A stretch of DNA of 64,000 nt, taken from assembly GCA_028274465.1 (NCBI GenBank), contig CM051456.1, positions 92,056,753-92,120,752 of the forward strand. Reading direction: 5' to 3'. Positions 22,228-31,918 of this stretch are shown here, in pieces (within the stretch, counting starts at the first letter, position 1; every line of letters begins with the position of its first letter). The translations under genes and the position numbers were made by a program. The notes beneath the pieces are model-generated. The model did no database searches. It was not told the origin of the DNA and saw only the letters and a program-made list of their open reading frames with translations. This DNA is from Plantago ovata. Lineage: Eukaryota; Streptophyta; Magnoliopsida; Lamiales; Plantaginaceae.

Positions 22228-23518
22228 TGATGAATGTGTATTTTACACTTTCATTCGAGTCTTTTTCACCTATTTTAGCTATCCTCCATGTTAATTTAGC
22301 TATATTTTAATGCATTTTATTAGAATAGTGTCACGTTTCGCATTAGATTTTATTTTACAGGTTTTGGTTGAAATTCGAAGATTTCCGGGCAAATATATTA
22401 AAGTTGACAAGGAATTGGTTTTCCAGAACCCTATTTGGAGTATCTGAAGGTTTCCGGATAGGATTTGGAGTCTAGGGGCCGAATCTGGAGGTTAGAAGGC
22501 TACTAGAAGTCAGAAACCGAGTCCGAAAAGGGGAAGAAATCCAAAAACGCGTCGAAAACGCGGAATTCCGCGAAAAAACCGGGGGGCGAACCGCCCCACA
22601 CCGGGCGAACCGCCGCGCGTGTGGGGCGAACCGCCCCGTGGTAATTCGAAGCCTATATATAGTTGCTCAGTTTTCTCCGAAAATCATATCTTTCCAGACC
22701 TACTTTATCACCTCTCTCTGTAGTTTTAGGTAGGGACTTCCCAGAGCCTGTTCTGGGGGTCCGTAGCTTAGGGGATACTTTTTCATAGCAGTTTGGAGCT
22801 CGTAGGATCGCAATCATCCGGAGATTGACAACCTTCGGTAACTTTGTATCTTACAGTTTTATTCTACTTATTTTATTATATTCTTTCAACATGGTTTCTT
22901 CTATGATTTCTGTTGATTGCATGCCTATTATGAGTAGCTAAACTTATCGTTGGTGGTAGTATGTGAATTCTTAGCGAAGGGAGGATAATCATGCTAATGG
23001 CTATATCGCGCATTATACTCCGTGTCATTGCTTTATTTCGTTGATCAGGCACAACCTAAATTCTCGTATGTTGTATTAATTATTATGCATGATTGGACAC
23101 TTGTCGACCATCAGACCAATTATCTTCGTAGTGTTGAATAATTACGGAACACATTAGGACAATAGTGATTGACTTGTCAGACCAATTATCTTCGTAGTGC
23201 TTAATATTTGCAACAGGACACTAGATTGATTCAAAGATCTCTATGCAAGACCGAGGAATTTATGCATGATTATCGACCCGTTATGTTAAGAAGGACCATA
23301 CTATCACCAATCTCCATTATCTACTAGAAACCCCCTTTGTTATATGTCTGCTGTTTTATATTCTCTTGTTAAATAGATAAAGCTAGTTATAGTCCTGAGA
23401 GAACGACACTCGAGTCATTCTACTGCTACACTACGGTTTTCGTTGTAGTTGTGGATTGCCTTTGGCTAATTACAAATTTATTTGCTGAATCCGGAGCACG
23501 ACATCCGCGCGTTCATCA
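22228..23518 (+). repeat. D 5' LTR
   Basis: 1,291 bp, TGATGAATGTG to GTTCATCA. It is very close to the 3' LTR (29,180-30,490, 1,311 bp). The length difference lies mainly in the GC block (three units here, four there). Confidence 0.95.
22579..22661 (+). promoter_or_regulatory. GC-hairpin block and TATA box of the D 5' LTR
   Basis: Three GGGCGAACCGCC-type units at 22,581-22,638 are followed within ~15 bp by CTATATATAG (22,653-22,662). GGGGCG/CGCCCC can pair around AAC. The same arrangement is present in every complete LTR of this family in the window. Confidence 0.6.
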
Positions 23519-23521
23519 AAT

Positions 23522-23539
23522 TGGCGCCGCTGCCGGGGA
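23522..23539 (+). other. Primer binding site, tRNA-Asp type (D)
   Basis: TGGCGCCGCTGCCGGGGA three bases after the LTR. It differs at one position from the exact tRNA-Asp complement seen in B, and the same variant occurs in H. Confidence 0.9.
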
Positions 23540-23663
23540 CTATACTCCTTTTTTCTGTTTAATTTGTTTATATTTACAGCTTTAGATTCCTAATTCTACT
23601 AGTTTTAGTTTTTCTTTTTAATCTCTCTCTGATACTGCTTTCCTAGTCTATTACAGATAGTGT

Positions 23664-25818
23664 ATGCCGCATACACGTTCTGCAGGAACACCGCTTGCTG
23701 ATTCAATTGTTGAGATCGATAGAATCTACCACCAAAGAAGGCGACTACTTGAAAGGCGCGCACTAGAGGAAATAGAGGAGACCGATTTCTCTGAATCTCT
23801 ACACATTCTTTTCAAGGAAATCGACGGAATGGCAGAAGCTAGACCACTGAAGGCATGGGTTCAACCCACCAAGGATCGTATGAGGGGACCGGCGATTGTT
23901 CTTTCGTCTGCAACCCGAGATCCGGAGATCAAGAACCACGCATTCCAACAACTTCCGAGGTTCTATGGCTTATCAAGGGAAGATGTGATGGGGTACTTGC
24001 ACGATATCGATGATTTCGTCAACCAACTCCCACAACCCGGAGCTGACATAACAACGGATGAGTTGAGGATGAAGGTTTTTGCTATGGGACTTGGCGACAG
24101 AGCCAAGTCATGGCTGAGTTCTCTACCAGCAGGCTCGCTGGACACTTGGGAGAAGGTTTTTTCAGCTTTCATGGAGAAATACTTCCCTCACACCTTGACT
24201 ACCGCGCTTAAGGCGCAGATCACTGGATTCTAACAGGACTATGATGAGACCATCTACACCGCGTTCGAGAGGTTCCAAGATCTCACGAACAAGTGCCCTC
24301 ACCATGGTTTTGAACTTTCTGACTTAGTCCAACACTTCTACAATGGACTAACCTTCGAGAACCAACAAGTGGTGGATTTCCAATGCCGAGGCAATATTTG
24401 GGAGGAAACCGCAGAAGCCGTCTGGGCAGTTTTCGAAAGGCTTGCTAAGGGTTCGCAGTTCAAGGACCCAAGAGCAATGGTTAGGAGACGTGGACCTGAA
24501 GCTCCACCGACTCAAGAAGCCCCTATGTATAGGGGGAATGGGGATCAATTCGATTGCTTTACCAACGAATTGAAGCAAGTCCTCAAGAGCGCCACCAGAA
24601 CAACTGTTTCGAACGAAGTATGCCGAATATGCAAGAACTATGGGCATGGGGCTCATATGTGTAGATCGGAGCTGGCATACGATGATGGCAACTGGGCTCG
24701 AGGAGGCGAAGAAGAAGCCTTTGCTACGGAGTTTGGCACTCAAGAAGTTAGCTACGGACAAGACGGTAGGAATCCTCGAGGTGGATTTTGGAGAAGAGGA
24801 TACCGTAACAATCAAGGATATGCACCGGCTAACCAAGCTTATGGACCTAACCAAGACCGTAGTAGGCTGAACTATGGTAATGATCACTGCGAAAACCCCG
24901 CTCCGAAAGAGCCACCGAAGTCGAAGTCGGCTCAACTGATGGAGAACTTGCAAAAGATGGTCGATCACACCCAAAGTTTTCTCAAATGTTATGAAGAAGA
25001 TTCCGAGAAGACTAGGGCAAGGCTCGATAGGTTGGAAGAAAGCACTAGGCTTGCCCATCAAAAAGATGCAAGAGTTGATTGACCGAGGAGCAAGTAGGGA
25101 GCAAGGCAAGCTGCCTAGCAACACTGTGAAGTCGAATGCCATTACATTGGCTGGTGATGTACCTGACGAAATCACCATAAAGAAGGTTGTTAGGTGCGAG
25201 TGTTGCATGAAGGAAGAACTTCTACAGGCTGAGGAAGAAGAGAAGGACCTTGGTTCTGGCGCAAGTGATGAGGAGCAAGAGGATCCCGAGCCACTCCCTC
25301 AAAGTTTCGATATTAAGGTAGGGATTGGTGAGCTTGAAGATGTCCGTGCCACGCTAGACATGGGATCCTACTCGAACATAATTCCTTTGAATGTGTTTGA
25401 AAAGAGCAACCTTGGAAAACTATCTGAGCAAAGGGCTATTGTGCAACTGGCGGGTGGATCCTTTATGAGACCCGAGGGCGTTGTGAAAAATGTGTTGGTC
25501 AAGATTGGTGAAGCATCTATATACACCAATTTTGTAGTTATGCCGGCGTCTGCACCTGGAACGGGGGATGTCATATTCTTAGGGCAAACGTTCTTGACTA
25601 AACTACGCTCCGTGATGGACATCTACCAAATAACTTGCACTATTGAAGTAGATGGCAAGCAACACATGTTGCAAGCCATACCTGATCCACCTGAACCGCC
25701 TGATATTACTACTCACTACTGTGGTCTTGCAGCCTATATTCTTTCTTATTCACAGGTTCGTGGCATGGAAAGGAGATCAATGAAGGGGAAGCCTAGTACC
25801 CGCAGAAAGAAGAGATAG
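23664..25818 (+). pseudogene. D gag-protease, disabled
   Basis: Homologous along its full length to the intact gene of E (61,525-63,684). It has a retrotransposon gag domain, a CCHC knuckle (CRICKNYGHGAHMC near 24,621-24,662) and an aspartic protease region. Three lesions are visible: a TAA at 24,231-24,233 (codon 190); one extra A in an A-run near 25,060, which moves the remainder into another frame (ending at 25,818); and LDMGSYSN instead of LDTGSYSN at the protease active site (25,354-25,377). The upstream and mid frames at 23,664-24,233 and 24,369-25,082 are in the same register. Confidence 0.9.
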
Positions 25819-26829
25819 GCGCAGACAGGAGTCGAGTCAAAGACTTTAAACAATGGCGCTATCCGGGAGGCCACCCGGAATTTTTATCGCTTTCTTTACT
25901 ACTTTTCTGCATGCATTCATTCTTGAACTATTTGCTTCTCGTATGCGGATTTGTTCATGTCTGTGTCGTATGTGCTTATGTTTGAGTGAGATTTTTCGAG
26001 TGGTTTTTTGAAAAAAATTGGTTTCGGGGATTAAAACCGCATTTTCTGACGTCGGGAACCTTCTCCCCCATTGGGGAGCACGGGGCGAACCGCCCCACGG
26101 CTCCAGAACTTCAAAAACGCGGATTTCTTCCCCAAAACCTCATTTTCTCCATTCATCATCATTCCTTCTCCCAAAAAACCCGAAAAACGCGATTTTACAT
26201 TCAAATCTTCATAACTTCTCCATTTCTTGACCAAATTTAGTGTTCTTTAGCTTAAATCGAAGCCTATTACATGATCTTTCATCCCATCCGAACAGATTTC
26301 ATCCTTATGCGTTAGATTTTCAGATCTGAGGTATCATCCTTAGAACCCTAATTTTCGAATTCAGGGGTTTTCTAATTTGAGCTTCAATTATGCTTATTTG
26401 ATGCATGGGTATGATTAGACATGTTATTTACTATCAATTGCATGCTCAATTTTGCTTGGATTGATGATTTGGGTATTTTGCTACTAGGTAATATATCTTG
26501 TTCTGCAATATGTCTTTATCTTTGATTTCTTGCATATGATTGTGTTTATTGATGTAATGTTGGTAGATTTGATAATAGAATTCTTAATTGTTGAGTATGA
26601 GGATTTATGATGGTAGAATTTTTTCGCTGCTATGGTATGAATTGAGCCTTGTTATCGAGGATATTGGTTGTCTAGTAAGAGCATGATGTGATGTATTGCA
26701 TGTAGTAGTTACATTGGTATGTTGCATGATGAAGAAGCTAGGCTAGACATTACGGTTTGGGGAGCTCGATTGTTGATTTTATCACTTGTGTGTTTCGCTT
26801 TTACACTAGCATATATTTGAGTCAGTTTT
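25819..26829 (+). other. D internal region after gag-protease, non-coding
   Basis: AT-rich sequence without a supported gene. It contains paired hairpins at 26,063-26,096. No polymerase motif is visible in any frame. The matching region of E (63,685 on) begins in the same way, with the GGCGCTATCCGGGAGG block. Confidence 0.7.
26063..26096 (+). repeat. Paired GC hairpins downstream of D gag-protease
   Basis: CTCCCC-CATT-GGGGAG at 26,063-26,078, followed by GGGGCG-AAC-CGCCCC at 26,082-26,096. The second is the same unit as in the LTR GC block. E has an equivalent pair at 63,964-63,993 with a different first stem. Confidence 0.6.
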
Positions 26830-27249
26830 GTGTCATACGAGGTGCTAACTGCTGTTTGTAGGAACCATACCAAGGGAAAGGAGCATTCCCGTATGATTGT
26901 TGTAAAGAACCATTTCAAGGAAAATGACCTCGTTAGATGTGCGTTCGAGCCAAGGGGTTTTGCAACAACGTCGTGGATTATCCAAGAGGAGGAGCTAGTG
27001 TACACCGGGAGTGAGGACTCCTATGCCTATTCATGCACCACCGAAGGGACAGAAACCATTATTACGTCAGCACTCCATCACGAGGACTGCAAAGTTCGAA
27101 TGAACTGGAAGACACCGGGACAGTCTGGCCACGACGGATTCAATCTTGAGTCCGAAGTTGCTCGAAGGTTCCGAAGCGCTAGCTTGGTTCCAAAACATAA
27201 CGACATGGGTGCCCGGCCCCTCTTAGGGGTACCCCTTGTCTGCCTCTAA
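26830..27249 (+). CDS. Conserved unrecognised ORF of the gag-only family
   Basis: A 139-codon open frame in element sense. Its C-terminal ~100 residues are also open in A (ending at 1,796) and in G (ending at 59,787), with the same stop position. B has a stop in this frame. Conserved blocks are PRGFAT.SWIIQEEEL, SYAYSCTTEGTETIITSALHH, DCKVR.NWK and SASLVPKHNDMG. No transmembrane segment, zinc finger or catalytic motif is evident, and I do not recognise the family. Element H lacks this region. It could be an exon of a captured host gene, an env-like remnant, or chance. The true start is unclear: the frame may begin upstream, and 26,830 need not be an ATG. Confidence 0.4.
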   Translation: MSYEVLTAVCRNHTKGKEHSRMIVVKNHFKENDLVRCAFEPRGFATTSWIIQEEELVYTGSEDSYAYSCTTEGTETIITSALHHEDCKVRMNWKTPGQSGHDGFNLESEVARRFRSASLVPKHNDMGARPLLGVPLVCL

Positions 27250-28261
27250 AATGAGCATCATATAGACATCGGTCGGGTCTACCGTAGAGAATGTGGTCGA
27301 AATTGGAAAAAATGGTAGAAGACTTCTGAGTATCCGAGCAGCCTACCGAGACCTTCTCGTGGTGTAAAACGTTGGAGGGGGAGGTCCTGATATCACTGCC
27401 CTTTCCCCTTCAACAGTTCACATCCTATTGGAGGGCTCCAGGATGGAGGATTCCATAACAGCGGCGGCCACTCTTGAGAATTCTACCTGCCACTACAACT
27501 CTACTAGTGAGGATGTGCGTGAAAGTAGTGACAATGAAGGCCATACGGGCAATGATGATAGTAATAGAGGAGTTGTTCCTATCCGGCCTATGATTGAAAC
27601 TACCGCACCTACCAGAAGACCTGATGACCACCTATAGAGCTCCCAGAGCAGGCCCAATAACTCACAAGCAGCATACTCAGCCGACCGAGGCCAAACCATG
27701 GGGTAACATCTAGTATCACATCTTATTTCCTCATTTTCTTACTGCTAGGGATTTAAGTGATCTGATGTTGTTAGTTTGGAGCTTGGTATTGGTAGGATGA
27801 GTATAGTACCTCGCATGCTTTATCCGTCTGCATTTGCATTTGCACGTTTACTGCTTTCTTAGATTTTTAGGTTGCATTCAGTACATTCATCCTAGGATAG
27901 TCTTTCATGTTTTATATGGAGTCTATTGCCGAATTTTTTGAACTTTTTTATTGGGTAGATCAACTAACTATGCCATTAATCGTATGCTTCATCTCTATGA
28001 ATTTGTTTGAGGTTTTTCTCGCTTGGCTTGTCACATTTATGTATTGCACTTAGTTAAGCTTGGTAGTCTCGACATCACTTAGTGGTGTTTTCTCTACTGC
28101 GGTTCACGAAGGCCTTTATAATAGGATGATGCATGTTAGGGTCTTATGGTTGTTTTCCCGAGTAATTATGTACCTAAGAGGCAACAAGTCTTCACCATGC
28201 TTTGAGATTGCTAAATGCCTAGGAAGGAGGTAGTGTGAGGTTGTGTGATCCTGTGTTTATG
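27250..28261 (+). other. D 3' internal region, conserved but uncertain
   Basis: Conserved in A, B and G. It holds a short acidic frame at 27,428-27,637 (MEGSRMEDS start, NDDSN and PIRP blocks) that is open in B, D and G but broken in A. Differences between copies look mostly non-synonymous, which argues against strong coding constraint. From about 27,840 onward the sequence is also shared with the autonomous element H. Confidence 0.5.
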
Positions 28262-28402
28262 ACCTATTCTTCCGAATAGGTTTGGGGAGGGGGTTACACC
28301 ATCGTTAGACTTGTTTCTGTTTTTCATTTTCATATCGTGAGTTTATTTTTCCTTTTCCGTAAATTTTGTACTCCAACCTATTCTTTCGAATAGGTTTGGG
28401 GA
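28262..28402 (+). repeat. Twin stem-loops each followed by GGTTTGGGGA (D)
   Basis: ACCTATTC-TTCC-GAATAGGT at 28,262-28,281 and AACCTATTC-TTTC-GAATAGGTT at 28,375-28,396. Each runs directly into GGTTTGGGGA, the same ten bases as the polypurine site at 29,167-29,176. The pair is conserved in A (618-639, 734-751), H (49,333-49,354, 49,447-49,468) and G (58,621-58,642, 58,734-58,755). Confidence 0.75.
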
Positions 28403-28448
28403 AGTCGTGTGAGTCATTTTGTTTCTCTTTGTGTTATGCTACTGCTGG

Positions 28449-28588
28449 CAAGAAAAATAGAAAAAAAAAGGAAAGGAAAAATTCCAGAAAAAAGAGAAAA
28501 ATAAAAAAGAATCTGGAAAGAAAAAAAAAGAAAAAAAAAAAGAAAAGACCCCAAAAAAAGCAAAGAAGGGTCCAAAAAAAGAAAGCCA
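28449..28588 (+). repeat. Purine-rich tract (D)
   Basis: About 140 nt of almost pure A and G in element sense (GAAAA, AAAGG). The tract varies in length and detail between A, D, G and H. It is low-complexity; the lysine-rich frames that cross it are not taken as genes. Confidence 0.8.
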
Positions 28589-29166
28589 AATAGCAGTTTA
28601 GCAAAGTGTTGAGTGTTTTCCATTTTTGTAATCGTATTGTGATTTTTTATCTTTTTGTCTTGAGTGTCATCTGTTCTAGACCACCCTCGTCCTGCCATTC
28701 AGGAAGTGGTGAATAGCTTAAGACTTTACTTGAGAGATGGGTAGAATAGGGGAGAGTTATCTTTTATAGGGAACCCTCCTTCGTTTGATGAGAGCCAGTA
28801 CTGGTTCGACCTCTTTTGAGGGAAAGTCTTAACATGGTGGAACAACAGTAAGTCCTCGGTTTCATAGGCACGGGACAACCATTCGTATCTTAGCATGCTT
28901 CATTACGTCGTCACTGACTAGGTCCAGGTAGAGAATGTTACGAGAGACTATCTTGTCTTGACATAAGTGCTTATGTGGGTGTGTATAAGTCAATCGAGGT
29001 ATTCTTCAACCTATATTCATGCTTTGATTTATATGGTTTTTGTTCATATGTTTTTTGATAGATTCAGTAGATTAGTTCATTTTATTTGGCATGAAACTCC
29101 ATTTTGTGTCTTGCATGTTTTTTGTATTAGAGTCTAGCTTAGTTGCTTGAGGACAAGCAAAGGTTC

Positions 29167-29179
29167 GGTTTGGGGAGTT
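29167..29179 (+). other. Polypurine tract of D
   Basis: GGTTTGGGGAGTT directly abuts the 3' LTR start at 29,180, the position of the plus-strand primer. Confidence 0.75.
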
Positions 29180-30490
29180 TGATGAATGTGTATTTTACAC
29201 TTTCATTCGAGTCTTTTTCACCTATTTTAGCTATCCTCTATGTTAATTTAGCTATATTTTAATGCATTCATTAGAATAGTGTCACGTTTCCCTTTAGATT
29301 TTATTTTACAGGTTTTGGTTGAAATTCGAAGATTTCCGGGCAAATATATTGAAGTTGACAAGGAATTGGTGTTCCAGAACCCTATTTGGAGTATCTGAAG
29401 GTTTCCGGATAGGATTTGGAGTCTAGGGGCCGAATCTGGAGGTTAGAAGGCTACTAGAAGTCAGAAACCGAGTCCGAAAAGGGGAAGAAATCCAAAAACG
29501 CGTCGAAAACGCGGAATTCCGCGAAACAACCGGGGGGCGAACCGCCGCGGAGCTGGGGCGAACCGCCCCACACCGGGCGAACCGCTGCGCGTGTGTGGCG
29601 AACCGCCCCATGGTAATTCGAAGCCTATATATAGTTGCTCAGTTTTCTCCGAAAATCATATCTTTCCAGACCTACTTTCTCACCTCTCTCTGTAGTTTTA
29701 GGTAGGGACTTCCCAGAGCCTGTTCTGGGGGTCCGTAGCTTAGGGGATACTTTTTCATAGCAGTTTGGAGCTCGTAGGATCGCAATCATCCAGAGATTGA
29801 CAACCTTCGGTAACTTTGTATCTTACAGTTTTATTCTACTTATTTTATTATATTCTTTCAACATGTTTTCTTCTATGATTTCTGTTGATTGCATGCCTAT
29901 TATGAGTAGCTAAACTTATCGTTGGTGGTAGTATGTGAATTCTTAGCGAAGGGAGGATAATCATGCTAATGACTATATCGCGCATTATACTCCGTGTCAT
30001 TGCTTTATTTCGTTGATCAGGCACAACCTAAATTCTCGTATGTTGTATTAATTATTATGCATGATTGGACACTTGTCGACCATCAGACCAGTTATCTTCT
30101 TAGTGTTGAATAATTACGGAACACATTAGGACAATAGTGATTGACTTGTCAGACCAATTATCTTCGTAGTGCTTAATATTTGCAACAGGACACTAGATTG
30201 ATTCAAAGATCTCTATGCAAGACCGAGGAATTTATGCATGATTATCGACCCGTTATGTTAAGAAGGACCATACTATCACAAATCTCCATTACCTGCTAGA
30301 AACCCCCTTTGCTATCTGTCTGCTGTTTTATATTCTCTTGCTAAATAGATAAAGCTAGTTATAGTCCTGAGAGAACGACACTCGAGTCATTCTACTGCTA
30401 CACTACGGTTTTCGTTGTAGTTGTGGATTGCCTTTGGCTAATTACAAATTTATTTGTTGAATCCGGAGCACGACATCCGCGCGTTCATCA
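29180..30490 (+). repeat. D 3' LTR
   Basis: 1,311 bp, TGATGAATGTG to GTTCATCA, followed by the AAAGG duplication. It carries four GC-hairpin units at about 29,531-29,610 before the TATATATAG box near 29,625-29,634. Confidence 0.95.
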
Positions 30491-30495
30491 AAAGG

Positions 30496-31012
30496 TACAG
30501 TCAATGTTGGATTATGGTATTCTAAAGATTCTGGACTTGAATTGGTTGGTTATTCTGATGCTGATCATGGAGGATCAACTCTTGATAGAAAAAGTACCTC
30601 TGGAACTTGTCAGTTTTTGGGTACTAGATTAATATCATGGTTCAGCAAGAAGCAAACTTGTGTTGCCAATTCATCTACTGAATCTGAATACATTGCAGCT
30701 GGTTGTTGCACAGCTCAAATCCTATGGATTCAGCAACAATTAAGAGATTATGGTATTTCTGAAAAGAAAACACCAATCTTTTGTGATAATACAAGTGCTA
30801 TTGCAATCACGCAAAATCCTAAGTTTCACTCTAGAACTAAGCACATTGATATTAGACATCATTTCATTAGAGATCATGTGGAAAAAGGTGATATTGAGGT
30901 TGTGAAAGTAGGCACTGAAGATCAGCTTGCTGACATCTTTACCAAGCCCCTACCGGATAATAGGTTCGCAATGCTAAGGTATAACCTTGGGTTGATTGAA
31001 CTACCTCAATAA
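30496..31012 (+). pseudogene. S+ RNase H
   Basis: Continues the S+ polymerase after D. It is open to the TAA at 31,012 with YSDADHGG, STESEYIAAGCC, FCDNTSAIAI and KHIDIRHHFIRDHV, and the usual LADIFTKPL end. The catalytic acidic residues of copia RNase H are present. It is cut off from RT by D and by the RT frameshift, so it is not expressed as a fusion. Confidence 0.9.
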
Positions 31013-31021
31013 AGGATACAC

Positions 31022-31412
31022 TTGGCAGAATGCTGAAACAGGTATTCAGCAAGCCAAAGTATTCATGTCTAAAAGACTCAGTCACTGATTTCTTCTAAGA
31101 AATGATAGGTCACTACATGTTTGCTGAAACAGGCATTCAGCAAGTAATTCCTTCAAAACGGGTATTTGTTAGGAAACTTGATCACTTGCTGAGACAGGTA
31201 CTCAGTAAGAGAAAGAGCTTAAGGATTGCTGAAACAGGCATTCAGACAATCAAAGATACTGAAACAGGTATTCAAGTATCAAGGGAATTTTCTGAGACGG
31301 GAACTCAGAAAAAGAGCAAAACTCATATCTCAGATTTTACCAAAGGATATCTCAAGTACAAAAGAATTTACTGATATGGGAAATCAGAAATATCTTTTAA
31401 ACTTAAGAAAAT
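31022..31412 (+). repeat. Hairpin array between pol and env-like ORF (S+)
   Basis: Eight stem-loops in ~370 nt. In order the stems are TTGGC+TGCTGA/TCAGCA+GCCAA, TTGCTGA/TCAGCAA, CAAA/TTTG (loop ACGGGTA), CTTGCTGA/TCAGTAAG, GATTG-CTGA/TCAG-CAATC, GATAC-TGA/TCA-GTATC, TTTTCTGA/TCAGAAAA and ATTT-CTGA/TCAGAAAT. Loops are ACAGGTA, ACAGGCA, ACGGGTA, ACGGGAA or ATGGGAA. GATATCTCA (about 31,346) and TGAGATATC (about 31,404) could close an outer stem around the last hairpin. A translated reading gives repeated ETGIQ but is not open in C1, so RNA structure explains the conservation better. Confidence 0.8.
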
Positions 31413-31775
31413 ATGAGATATCTAAGTAAGGGGAACTTTCAGCAAGTATCTAGAGTGATAATTCAAACTCGCTGAAAAGATTCTTGTCTATTTCAGCAAG
31501 CAATCTATTCCCTTAAAACTCGGTAAAATCAATTTGTGACGTTAATCGGGCACAGATAAACTCGCAATAATCATGACATGAAATTCAATCGTGGCCATTG
31601 ATTAAAAGGAGTTACTTATCTAACGGCTAACAAAACAAAGAGAAAGAGTGCTTTGACGGTTTTAGTTAGTGGGCCACTACGCATTCAATGCAAAGGCTCC
31701 ACTAACTCCGGTGTTTCTCTGTTTTACCCTTGCTGAGAGCTCAAATCGATTGAGTTTCTCACACACCAGAGACAC
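31413..31775 (+). other. Spacer between hairpin array and env-like promoter (S+)
   Basis: Non-coding. It contains one further stem, GCTGAAA/TTTCAGC at 31,471-31,497, conserved in C1 and S-. The remainder aligns with 3,480-3,827 of C1 and with 9,489-9,880 of S- in reverse. No gene is seen. Confidence 0.6.
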
Positions 31776-31783
31776 TATATAAA
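31776..31783 (+). promoter_or_regulatory. Internal TATA box upstream of env-like ORF (S+)
   Basis: TATATAAA within ACACTATATAAAGAAGG, 135 nt before the ATG at 31,919. It is conserved at the same distance in C1, and conserved as a box in S-. It could drive a separate env-like mRNA; this is inferred. Confidence 0.5.
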
Positions 31784-31918
31784 GAAGGAGTTAGAGAAAT
31801 GACAAAATTCTTTAACTCACATTTCCTTTCTCTGCAAATTTTAGCCTGAATCTACTGTACCTCCGGTCAAAAAGCAAACTATCTCTTTTCGTACACATTT
31901 TCTTGCTCTATAAAAGAA

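Larger units (their letters stand above)
22228..30490 (+). mobile_element. Element D: gag-protease-only Athila-like retrotransposon
   Basis: A complete 8,263-bp element with 5-bp duplications AAAGG at 22,223-22,227 and 30,491-30,495, inserted in the polymerase of S+. Removing D and one AAAGG restores the continuous coding sequence seen in C1. It has two LTRs, a tRNA-Asp-type primer site, a gag-protease gene, ~3.4 kb of internal sequence and a polypurine site, but no RT, RNase H or integrase. This layout fits the terminal-repeat-with-gag (TR-GAG) type of non-autonomous plant element. Confidence 0.95.

Noticed and set aside
23522-23539. tRNA gene fragments at the primer sites
   Set aside because: Only the 12-18 nt primer complements are present, always just inside an LTR; no cloverleaf follows.
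24348-25208. 286-codon minus-strand frame opposite the D gag (and 62,314-62,748 opposite the E gag)
   Set aside because: Shadow of the gag gene, with no recognisable domain; the sense strand has the CCHC knuckle and protease.
28366-28593. Lysine-rich frame across the purine tract
   Set aside because: Low-complexity A/G run gives Lys/Arg codons by composition; length and frame differ in every copy.
31102-31374. 90-codon frame with repeated ETGIQ across the hairpin array
   Set aside because: The frame is closed in C1 by a TGA and differs in S-. Pairing, not peptide, is conserved, so I list it as a hairpin array.
31022-31412. Possible CRISPR-like array because of regularly repeated short units
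   Set aside because: Units are self-complementary, spacing is irregular, there is no constant repeat with unique spacers, and the context is a plant retrotransposon.
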